A model generated the notes under the pieces. That model was not told where the DNA came from. It saw only the letters and a program-made list of their open reading frames with translations, and ran no database searches. A DNA stretch of 64,000 nucleotides from JAAXHB01 sp965221635 (GTDB lineage Bacteria > Actinomycetota > Acidimicrobiia > Acidimicrobiales > Aldehydirespiratoraceae): positions 496,001 to 560,000 of the forward strand of contig OZ244902.1 in assembly GCA_965221635.1 (NCBI GenBank), read 5' to 3'. Below are positions 25,511-32,479 of the stretch, piece by piece (position 1 is the first letter of the stretch; each line of letters starts with the position of its first letter). The translations under genes were made by a program, and so were the position numbers.

Positions 25511-27175
25511 ATGGCGATTGGCGTGGATTGGTACGGTCGGAATGTGGGGACCGGGCCGAGCCAGCGCGGGCTGGGCCACGATGAGTGGGACGACCCGCAC
25601 TACACCGGCACTTTCGGCAACGCTGATGCCGGCACTGGTGGCTACTACACGGACACTCGCGTCGATGCCGGCGGCGACGGTGGTGGCCGAAACCAGCGCA
25701 GGCAAGGCGGATCGATGCGCACCGCCGCGGGTTTGCTTGGCGTGGTGGCGGTGTTGGTGGGTGTGGTGTGGTTTCTGGGGCGGGTGGGTTCCCCCGCGGA
25801 CACCGCCGGCAGTGCGCAATCCGAGCAGGGCGACAACGGTGACGCCCGCGCAGACAACGACTCCGCCTTGGCCGCCGGCACAAGCCCGGACAGTGCCAAC
25901 GGGCAGGCAACACCCGCAGCGTCCGGCGACTCCGCCGCGTCGTCCTTGAACGTCGACGGCTCAGGTACCACAAGCCCTGGAACCGAAACAACCGCGTCGG
26001 CGGCCCGAGCAGCACCTGTCGGCGCCGTTGTGGACACGCCCTATGGCGGTGTGCTCGCCTACCTGTCTGCGGATCGTGTGATTCTTGTGGACCTGGGGCC
26101 GCAGGGCGCAGGCGGTATAGCCGCAGTCCCCATCGAATCGTCGGGGTCGATCCTGCCCCTCGACGACTTCGTGCATCTCTTTGACGGCAAGCGCACGATC
26201 GGGGTCGGCCCGGTGCGGCCACCGAGCCCGTCACCCCAAACCGGCAACGACACACCACCCGCGAACACCGACGGCGCGGCGGATCAACCCGAGGCGCCGT
26301 TGGCGAACCCGCTGCAGCAACTGCGGGCCTTCCTGGTGGCCTCCAGCGCACAAATGGTGCCCTCCGCGTCGCGCTGGGCGGACTTCTGGCTGATCGCCCC
26401 CGGCCCCGACGGCGAGAACAGGCTCAACGTTTGGGAGGTTGAGGGATACGCCACACCCGGGCCGCCCGTGCCGCCCGGCGCCGAGATCACACCCACCGTG
26501 GATCCCGGTGTGGTGGTGGTGCATCCAGGCGCGGGCAGCTTCCGACCCACCCTCCACTCGTTTGAGAAGATCAGCGACCATCGGGTGGTGGCCGCCGCAC
26601 CCGGTGTGCAAATCGAGCAGCGCTGCGACGATCAACTCGTGTGCCGCCTGCTGCAGGTGAACACCGAAACCGGTGACACGCAGATGATCCCCGAGCGCTT
26701 CTACGAGGAGCCCGCGGCGATTTCGATCAGTCCCGACGGCCAGTGGCTTCTAAACGACACCAGACCGGCACGGATCCACAACCTCGAAACGGGCCTGTGG
26801 CGCGAGATCCAACTGCAGGCGGACGGCCAGGCTCACTGGGTGCCTCCAAGCCCGGCACTCACAGACCACTGCCAACTCGCGCAGGCAATCCAAGGTGAAC
26901 AGGCAGGGTCGTTGCCCGCAACCGCAAGCAGCCCACGCGAACCCCAGGCGTTGGCCTGGATTGCGCACGGAGAAGTCTCCGAACTGCTGATTGCGTGCCT
27001 TTACCCCTCCGGCAGCGCCGACCCGGCAGACCCCACCGCGGATAACACCTCACGGGTGAATCGAACCAACCCGATACGAATTCACACGGTGGCAACCGTG
27101 GCACCGGCGGCGAACCCCGGAACGTCGTTCGCCATATTGGATTACTCCCGCATCGGAGGCCGTCCGCTGCTCTGA
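25511..27175 (+). CDS. membrane-anchored hypothetical protein with large extracytoplasmic domain
   Basis: The 554-residue protein has a Gly/Asp/Tyr-rich cytoplasmic N-terminus (about 70 residues) and one transmembrane helix near residues 70-90 (TAAGLLGVVAVLVGVVWFLG). A disordered Ser/Ala/Thr/Asp linker follows to about residue 175, then a beta-rich outer domain of about 370 residues with beta-propeller-like strands (AISISPDGQWLLNDTRPARI). Paired Cys residues occur late. ATG 25511 or the adjacent GTG 25508 may be the start. No family is assigned. It lies alone between tRNA-Ser and the ADC-lyase-like gene. Confidence 0.7.
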   Translation: MAIGVDWYGRNVGTGPSQRGLGHDEWDDPHYTGTFGNADAGTGGYYTDTRVDAGGDGGGRNQRRQGGSMRTAAGLLGVVAVLVGVVWFLGRVGSPADTAGSAQSEQGDNGDARADNDSALAAGTSPDSANGQATPAASGDSAASSLNVDGSGTTSPGTETTASAARAAPVGAVVDTPYGGVLAYLSADRVILVDLGPQGAGGIAAVPIESSGSILPLDDFVHLFDGKRTIGVGPVRPPSPSPQTGNDTPPANTDGAADQPEAPLANPLQQLRAFLVASSAQMVPSASRWADFWLIAPGPDGENRLNVWEVEGYATPGPPVPPGAEITPTVDPGVVVVHPGAGSFRPTLHSFEKISDHRVVAAAPGVQIEQRCDDQLVCRLLQVNTETGDTQMIPERFYEEPAAISISPDGQWLLNDTRPARIHNLETGLWREIQLQADGQAHWVPPSPALTDHCQLAQAIQGEQAGSLPATASSPREPQALAWIAHGEVSELLIACLYPSGSADPADPTADNTSRVNRTNPIRIHTVATVAPAANPGTSFAILDYSRIGGRPLL

Positions 27176-27218
27176 CGGTGGCGAATTGCCGCAGGGTTGC
27201 GGGGGTAGCGTCGCGGAC

Positions 27219-28064
27219 ATGGGTGTACAGGCCGTATGGATCGACGGCGAGATGGCGCAACCCGCCGACGGTCACCTGCGCGCCGACGATCACGGCCTCA
27301 CCGTGGGCGACGGGATCTTCGAAACGCTGCTGGTGATCAACCACGACGGCCGACCTGCCGCGTTCGCCGTGGATCGTCACCTGAAACGTCTGCGCAGATC
27401 GGCTGCCGCGATGGGTTTGGACTGTGCCCGAGACGACGCCGAGATCCGCGAGGCGATCGGGCAGTGCCTTCAGGTCGCTCCGTCGGCGGGGATCATCCGG
27501 GTGATGGTGACCAGCGGCGCCGGGCCGCTTGGATCTGGGCGTGGCGCCGGCCCGGGCTCAACGATCGTGCTGGTGGGCGACAGCCCCCCGGCCTACCAGC
27601 CCGGCACAGGTGTGGCCGTGATGGCCCACCCACGCAACGAGCGGGGAATGCTGGCCGGAGTGAAGACCACCTCATACGCCGAGAACGTTCTGGCGCTCGC
27701 CGAGGCCCGCCGTCAGGGCGCAACCGAGGCGATCTTTGTGGACACGCGAGGCTTCGTGAGCGAAGGCACAGGGTCGAACATCTTCTGGGTGGCCGACGGC
27801 GCCTTGCACACCCCTCCCCTGGACACAGGATGCCTCGCAGGCGTCACCCGCGAATTGGTGATCGATCACCTGGCGGTCACCGAGACGCACCTTCTGGGCA
27901 GCGAGCTGGAGTCGGTGCAGGAGGCCTTCCTCACCAGCACCACCAGGGCCGTTCAGTCCATCGGCAGCGTGAACGGCACACCGCTGGCCACGGTTGACGG
28001 GCCGCTCACCCAAAAGGCGGCAGCGCTGATGGCCAACCTGATGAGCCACCACATCGATCCCTGA
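27219..28064 (+). CDS. class IV PLP aminotransferase, probably aminodeoxychorismate lyase
   Basis: The 281-residue protein is a fold-type IV PLP enzyme: VWIDGEMAQPADGHLRADDH, GDGIFETLLV, HLKRLRRSAA, the PLP-lysine motif GVKTTSYAENVLALAEA and the cofactor-phosphate motif EGTGSNIFWV. The length and FETLLV/HLKRL pattern suit 4-amino-4-deoxychorismate lyase (PabC) in folate synthesis. Branched-chain or D-amino-acid aminotransferases have the same fold and cannot be excluded. ATG 27219 (MGVQAVWIDG) matches the family start better than the upstream codon at 27186. Confidence 0.8.
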   Translation: MGVQAVWIDGEMAQPADGHLRADDHGLTVGDGIFETLLVINHDGRPAAFAVDRHLKRLRRSAAAMGLDCARDDAEIREAIGQCLQVAPSAGIIRVMVTSGAGPLGSGRGAGPGSTIVLVGDSPPAYQPGTGVAVMAHPRNERGMLAGVKTTSYAENVLALAEARRQGATEAIFVDTRGFVSEGTGSNIFWVADGALHTPPLDTGCLAGVTRELVIDHLAVTETHLLGSELESVQEAFLTSTTRAVQSIGSVNGTPLATVDGPLTQKAAALMANLMSHHIDP

Positions 28065-28146
28065 CCAGCGCCCATTGAACAGGGCCCGCAAGGCGAGAAC
28101 ATCACTGCCGACGCTCCGCCGCCGCTACCCACCAAGACCTGCCGAC

Positions 28147-28620
28147 ATGAACGACAGCACCACTGCGCACCTCACCGACGAAGAGTTGATGGCCCCGGCG
28201 TTGGCCCAGGCTCAAGCCGCGGCACAGGGCGGGGAGGTTCCGGTAGGTGCGGCCGTGTGGCTGAACGACACGCTGCTGGCCGCCGAACACAACCAAAGAG
28301 AACGCCGAAGCGATCCCACCGCCCACGCCGAGATCCTGGCCTTGCGAAAGGCCGCCGACCACCTCGGTTCGTGGCGTCTGCGCGGCACGGTGGTGGCGGT
28401 GACGCTTGAACCGTGCCCCATGTGTGCCGGGGCCCTTCAGCAGGCCCGAGTGGCGCGGGTGATCTTCGGCGCACCCGACCCCAAGGCCGGGGCGCTCGGA
28501 TCGCTGTACAACCTCGGCGCCGACCCGCGCCTCAACCACGAATTCGAGGTGACTCCGGGAGTGCGCGCCGGCGAGTGCTCCTCGGTGCTCAGCGAGTTCT
28601 TTGCCGCCCGGCGCGGCTGA
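28147..28620 (+). CDS. tadA: tRNA-specific adenosine deaminase TadA
   Basis: The 157-residue protein has the cytidine/deoxycytidylate deaminase zinc site HAE (PTAHAEILALRKAA) and PCPMC (TLEPCPMCAGALQQARVARV), plus the TadA-specific substrate region DPKAGALGSLYNL. It converts A34 to inosine in tRNA-Arg(ACG). ATG 28147 is chosen at MNDSTTAHLTDEELM, because residues encoded before it are Arg/Pro-rich and not family-like. It is followed by a repeat-containing spacer and tRNA-Ser(CGA). Confidence 0.9.
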   Translation: MNDSTTAHLTDEELMAPALAQAQAAAQGGEVPVGAAVWLNDTLLAAEHNQRERRSDPTAHAEILALRKAADHLGSWRLRGTVVAVTLEPCPMCAGALQQARVARVIFGAPDPKAGALGSLYNLGADPRLNHEFEVTPGVRAGECSSVLSEFFAARRG

Positions 28621-28651
28621 TCCCAAGGCGCCACGTCCGAATCCACCCGTC

Positions 28652-28771
28652 ACCGGTGAGCGCAACCCACCGCGGGTGAGCCCAGCCCGTTGTCGGTGAG
28701 TGCAACCCGTCCGCGGTGAGCACTGCCCGCCGTCGGTGAGCGCAACGCGTGCCCGGTGAGCACGTCTCATT
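28652..28771. repeat. six-copy 20-bp tandem repeat
   Basis: GGTGAG recurs at 28655, 28675, 28695, 28715, 28735 and 28755, an exact 20-bp period. The consensus is about CGGTGAGCGCAACCCGTCCG, with variation in the 3' half of the unit. It lies in the spacer between tadA and tRNA-Ser(CGA). A 20-bp period is not a multiple of three, so it is not a protein repeat. Confidence 0.85.
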
Positions 28772-28834
28772 GCGCGCTCCGAACCGGCCGGGGATGCCCC
28801 TACGACAAATTCGCCGCTCCCGCAGCCGGCGCGC

Positions 28835-28931
28835 GCACCGGCAGCGAATCCCCACCCAACACTGTGTCCCGCGCTGCTGGAGCTCTTCAGGCAGGAGGTG
28901 CGAAGGCACCGGGAGCGAATCCCTACCCAAC
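28835..28931. repeat. 26-bp direct repeat pair, 71 bp apart
   Basis: GCACCGGCAGCGAATCCCCA (with 6 more bases) at 28835-28860 recurs with two mismatches at 28906-28931 (GCACCGGGAGCGAATCCCTA...). The second copy ends 15 bp before the mature tRNA-Ser(CGA), so it overlaps that gene's probable promoter or leader. Confidence 0.75.
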
Positions 28932-28946
28932 GGGTAAGCTTTTGGT

Positions 28947-29033
28947 GGAGAGTTGCCAGAGTGGACGAATGGGGCGGCCTCGAAAGCCGTTGTGGCCTCC
29001 GGGTCACCATGGGTTCGAATCCCATACTCTCCG
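28947..29033 (+). tRNA. tRNA-Ser (anticodon CGA)
   Basis: The 87-nt sequence has acceptor stem GGAGAGT/ACTCTCC, discriminator G, a long variable arm and T-loop GGTTCGAATCC. The anticodon is CGA at 28981-28983, reading UCG. CCA is not encoded. The peroxiredoxin gene begins 32 bp downstream. Confidence 0.95.
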
Positions 29034-29064
29034 CCGCATCGACCGGAGCCCAAGGAGCACCGCC

Positions 29065-29727
29065 ATGACCCTGCGAATCAACGACATCGCGCCCGATTTC
29101 AGCGCCGAAACCACCGACGGCGAGATCAGCTTCCACGACTGGATCGGCGACGGTTGGGCGCTGCTGTTCTCCCATCCGAAGGACTTCACCCCGGTGTGTA
29201 CCACCGAACTCGGTGCGGTGGCCGGGCTCAAGGACGAGTTCGCCGCCCGCAACTGCAAGATCATCGGCATCAGCGTGGACGGCGTGAGCGACCATCACGG
29301 CTGGTCGGCCGACATTGCCAAGGCCACCGGCAACGCCGTGAACTACCCGCTTATCGGCGACCCGCAACTGAACGTGGTGAAGCTGTACGACATGCTCCCA
29401 GCGGATGCCGGGGACACCTCCGAGGGGCGAACCCCGATGGACAACGCCACCGCCCGGTCGGTGTTCATCATCGGCCCCGACAAGCGGATCAAGGCCACGC
29501 TCACCTACCCGATGACCACCGGCCGCAACTTCGTGGAGATCCTGCGCCTGCTCGATTCGTGCCAGCTCACGGCGCACGAACAGGTGGCAACTCCGGCGAA
29601 CTGGAAGCAAGGCGAGGACGTGATCATCGTGCCGGCGGTGTCCAACGAGGCCGCAGCCGAGAAGTACCCCGACGGGTGGGACGCCCCGCTGCCCTACCTG
29701 AGAGTGGTGAAACAACCCGGCGCCTGA
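29065..29727 (+). CDS. 1-Cys peroxiredoxin (Prx6 type)
   Basis: The 220-residue protein contains the peroxidatic site HPKDFTPVCTTELG (Cys after PV, with the preceding Thr). It has the long Prx6-type C-terminal domain (EILRLLDSCQLTAHEQVATP, ANWKQGEDVIIVPAVSN). The only other Cys residues are in positions not typical of a resolving Cys, so it should use an external thiol reductant. It reduces peroxides in the cytoplasm. AAGGAG at 29052-29057 supports ATG 29065. It is the first protein gene after tRNA-Ser(CGA) and may be co-transcribed with it. Confidence 0.9.
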   Translation: MTLRINDIAPDFSAETTDGEISFHDWIGDGWALLFSHPKDFTPVCTTELGAVAGLKDEFAARNCKIIGISVDGVSDHHGWSADIAKATGNAVNYPLIGDPQLNVVKLYDMLPADAGDTSEGRTPMDNATARSVFIIGPDKRIKATLTYPMTTGRNFVEILRLLDSCQLTAHEQVATPANWKQGEDVIIVPAVSNEAAAEKYPDGWDAPLPYLRVVKQPGA

Positions 29728-29805
29728 CCGGCCAGCCCGCCCGAGCCACCCCCTGCCGGCTGAACCGGGCCGGCCCGCTGAAATACCGGCTGAGTCGCCC
29801 GGCAC

Positions 29806-30411
29806 CTAGCCGGAGGCCACTCCAGCGACGGCCAGCTCCTCTAGCGCCGCAGCGGTGCTCTCCGGCGCAACTCCGGCGCAGTGATCCACCAGCACGGTGG
29901 TTGCGAACCCGGCCGCGGCGGCGTCCAGGGCCGTGGCACGCACGCAGTAGTCGGTGGCGAGCCCCACGATGTGAAGTTCGGTGACATCTCGCTGCTTTAG
30001 CCAGTCCTCAAGCGAATCGCCCTCTGAGGTGGTTGCGTCCCCGTCACCGACGGCTTCACCCACCGCACGGCCGTCGAAACCCGAATAGCTGGCGGTGTAG
30101 CGCCCCTTGGCGAACACTTCGTCGAGCGCCACTTGCAACTCGGGGTGGAATTGCGCGCCCGGTGTTCCGGCCACGCAGTGAACCGGCCAGGTGTTCACGA
30201 AGTCCGGCTCGTCTCCGGGTGCGGCGAAATGCTCCGCCGGGTCGATGTGCCAGTCCTTGCAGGCCACCACGTGGTGGTATGCGCCGCCGCCCCGGTCGAA
30301 GCCCACAAGATCAGAGATCGAACGAGCCACCGCCGTGCCACCGGTGACCGCCAGCGACCCGCCCTCGCAAAAGTCGGATTGAACGTCCACAATCAGCAAC
30401 GCCTTGCTCAT
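29806..30411 (-). CDS. pncA: nicotinamidase (isochorismatase family)
   Basis: The 201-residue protein has the isochorismatase-fold triad: Asp in ALLIVDVQSDFCEGGSL, Lys in FAKGRYTASYSGFDG and Cys in VGLATDYCVRATALDA. The metal-site residues DWH and H are in CKDWHIDPAEHF. It deamidates nicotinamide to nicotinate. AAGGAGG precedes ATG 30411 at ideal spacing. It is downstream of pncB on the same strand, so the two consecutive steps of NAD salvage are adjacent, separated by 233 bp that contain a tandem repeat. Confidence 0.92.
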   Translation of the reverse strand: MSKALLIVDVQSDFCEGGSLAVTGGTAVARSISDLVGFDRGGGAYHHVVACKDWHIDPAEHFAAPGDEPDFVNTWPVHCVAGTPGAQFHPELQVALDEVFAKGRYTASYSGFDGRAVGEAVGDGDATTSEGDSLEDWLKQRDVTELHIVGLATDYCVRATALDAAAAGFATTVLVDHCAGVAPESTAAALEELAVAGVASG

Positions 30412-30459
30412 CACGGCCTCCTTTGATCGTCACCCGGCACGCCGGATCGGCCTTGCGTC

Positions 30460-30601
30460 AGGTGTGAGTCTGCATGCTTGGCCGGGCAAACGTCGCCCCG
30501 GCCGGTATGCCATCGGACTGTGCCTGCCAGAGGTGTGAGTCTGCTCTCTTGGCCAGGCAATCGTCGCCTCGGCGGGCACGGACCAGCTGTGCTTGGCCGA
30601 G
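30460..30601. repeat. two-copy 71-bp tandem repeat between pncB and pncA
   Basis: AGGTGTGAGTCTGC starts at 30460 and again at 30531. The units continue as TTGGCCGGGCAAACGTCGCC and TTGGCCAGGCAATCGTCGCC, followed by weaker similarity to the end of each 71-bp unit. It is non-coding and lies in the pncB-pncA spacer. Confidence 0.75.
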
Positions 30602-30644
30602 TTGACCGTGGTCGCCTGGTCGGGGCTTCTTCGCGCCGTTCGGG

Positions 30645-32165
30645 TCAGCCGGCGAGTTCGAGGCCGAGTTGAGCGGGGGCTTCGTGCCGGTCGGCAGACC
30701 CTCCGTCTTGTGACGTTTGAGGGTAGACCAGCGGCTTCACCGGCGCCTTCCATCCCACCCATTCGGTGGCCACCGCAGGGGTGCGCACAGGATGCGGTGT
30801 GCGGTCCTCGGGCCTGAGTCGCGCCCGGCGCTCGGCGCAACGGCTGCGAGCCTCGTGGGCAGTATCGCCATACGCCCGCTTGCCGCTCACCACGAGTGGA
30901 ACCTGGGGTTGCAAGGCCCCAGGGTGGCTCACCTCGGTGCTCAATGACCCGTCGTCGGCCAGCGACAACACTTCGGACACCCAGTAGCCGTCCGCGTCGA
31001 TGGTGCGATGCACCTGTTTGCGTCCACCCACCGTGGCCTTCCCCGACGAAAACTTGCCCACCTCGCGCATGGCCGTGTAATGGCGAGACGCACCGGCAGA
31101 TGCCGTCGCGGGATGAGCGGGCTTCGCCGAACCACCCTGCGTGGCGGCGCCCGCGCCCGCAGCCGAAGGCAGGTCGGCGACGGCGACGAGCTTGTACACA
31201 AGTGATGCCGCGGGGTGGCCTGATCCGGTGACCAGACGGGTGCCCACCAGGTAACTGTCGATGGGCGCCCCCCGCCGTTGCAGGTCGGCGATCCGGTACT
31301 CGTCGAGATCACCGGAGGCCACGATCTTGCAGCCGCCGGCGCCCAGTTCGTTGAGCAGGGCCCTCACCTCGAGACTTCCGCTGAGCAGGTTGCCGCTGTC
31401 GATTCGCACCGCGCCAAGGTTGGGGCCCACGGCCTCCACTGCGTGACGCACCCCGGCGAGCACGTCGAAGGTGTCCACCAGGTAGGTGGACTCGACGCCG
31501 AGCGTGTCGCGCTGTGCAGCGAAAGCGGCGCGTTCGTGGTCATGCAGCAGCATGAAGGCGTGTGCGGTGGTGCCTCCGGTGGGGATCCTCCAGCGTCTTC
31601 CGGCCTCCAGGTTGGAGGTTGCGTCGAATCCGCCCACGTAAGCGGCCTTCGCGGCTGCGACCGCTGCGGAGGGATCGGTGCGACGGCTGCCGCCATCGAG
31701 CAGGGCGCTGCCGGGCGCCGCGTCTCGCATGCGCGCCGCAGCCGAGGCCACTGCGCAGTCGTGGTTGAGTATGGAGAGCACCACCGTTTCCAGCACCACA
31801 CACTCGGCGAAGGTGCCCTCGATGGTGAGCACCGGCGAATACGGAAAGAACAGTTCACCGTCGGGGTATCCGGTGATGTCGCCACCGAACCGGTAATCCC
31901 GAAGCCAGTCGGCCAACACCGGATCGGTCACAACACCGGTCGCAGTGAGGTGATCCACAGCCGCAGCGTCAAACCGGAATCCCTCCACCGCTTCAACCAC
32001 CCGATCCATCCCCGAAACCACGCCATATGCCCGGCCCTCAGGCAGTCCCCGAGCGAACACCTCGAACACCGACCGTCGCCCAGCCACACCCGATCGCAAC
32101 GCCGAAGCCACCATCGTCAGCTCATAGTGATCGGTGTGCAGGGCAAGTCCGCAGCCCAAGTCCAC
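30645..32165 (-). CDS. pncB: nicotinate phosphoribosyltransferase
   Basis: The 506-residue protein begins LALHTDHYELTMVASALRSG, the family's N-terminal signature. It has EGTFAECVVLETVVLSILNH, RRWRIPTGGTTAHAFMLLHD (phosphorylated-His region), VRIDSGNLLSGSLEVRALL and KIVASGDLDEYRIADL. It makes nicotinate mononucleotide from nicotinate and PRPP. GTG 32165 (VDLGCGLALHTDHYEL) is preferred over the start at 32267, whose extra residues are Gly/Phe/Trp-rich. The protein is longer than the usual ~440 residues because of an Ala/Gly loop near residue 345 and a ~70-residue C-terminal tail. It is upstream of pncA. Confidence 0.9.
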   Translation of the reverse strand: MDLGCGLALHTDHYELTMVASALRSGVAGRRSVFEVFARGLPEGRAYGVVSGMDRVVEAVEGFRFDAAAVDHLTATGVVTDPVLADWLRDYRFGGDITGYPDGELFFPYSPVLTIEGTFAECVVLETVVLSILNHDCAVASAAARMRDAAPGSALLDGGSRRTDPSAAVAAAKAAYVGGFDATSNLEAGRRWRIPTGGTTAHAFMLLHDHERAAFAAQRDTLGVESTYLVDTFDVLAGVRHAVEAVGPNLGAVRIDSGNLLSGSLEVRALLNELGAGGCKIVASGDLDEYRIADLQRRGAPIDSYLVGTRLVTGSGHPAASLVYKLVAVADLPSAAGAGAATQGGSAKPAHPATASAGASRHYTAMREVGKFSSGKATVGGRKQVHRTIDADGYWVSEVLSLADDGSLSTEVSHPGALQPQVPLVVSGKRAYGDTAHEARSRCAERRARLRPEDRTPHPVRTPAVATEWVGWKAPVKPLVYPQTSQDGGSADRHEAPAQLGLELAG

Positions 32166-32479
32166 CCACCAACAATACCCACCAAACCCCCCAAAGGCCC
32201 CAAAACCACCGCGCATCCCAAAGACCAACCAACCAACCGCGCAGCCCGCGACCAAGACCAACACCAAGTCCCCAAAGGCACCCAGGGGGCAGCAAAGCCA
32301 AGGCGGGCGGGCCAGAAAATCAAGGCGGGCGGGTGGCCGGTGGCCGGCTTACGGAACAATCTGCAGCGAAGCGAAGCCGTTCCGGAACCGGCCACCGGTC
32401 AGGCCCCGCCCGCCGGAGTGACCAACAGCCAGACACCGAGCAAAGCAGACGAAGGCCGGGTGATTCGTAGGATGCGCAG
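32166..32479. other. divergent intergenic region (pncB / ABC exporter)
   Basis: These 314 bp lie between divergently transcribed genes. The left half is C/A-rich on the plus strand with short near-repeats (AAGGCGGGCGGG twice, about 32299 and 32322). The right half holds the long hairpin listed separately. Both promoters must lie here, but no clear -35/-10 pair was picked. Confidence 0.5.
32337..32398. promoter_or_regulatory. strong two-part hairpin upstream of ABC exporter gene
   Basis: The outer stem is a perfect 11-bp pair: CCGGTGGCCGG (32337-32347) with CCGGCCACCGG (32388-32398). The inner stem is CGGAAC (32352-32357) with GTTCCG (32379-32384), giving a 21-nt apical loop and a small internal loop. 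There is no T-run, and it lies between two divergent starts, so a terminator is unlikely. It could act as an operator or as an mRNA leader structure; the ABC gene starts 81 bp downstream. Confidence 0.6.

Larger units (their letters stand above)
28621..28946. other. repeat-rich spacer between tadA and tRNA-Ser(CGA)
   Basis: The 326 bp hold the 20-bp tandem array and the 26-bp direct repeat pair listed separately. No credible coding frame was recognised. Confidence 0.6.

Noticed and set aside
28102..29805. 567-codon minus-strand frame spanning tadA, tRNA-Ser and the peroxiredoxin gene
   Set aside because: It runs across a tRNA and two confident plus-strand genes, so it cannot be a real gene.
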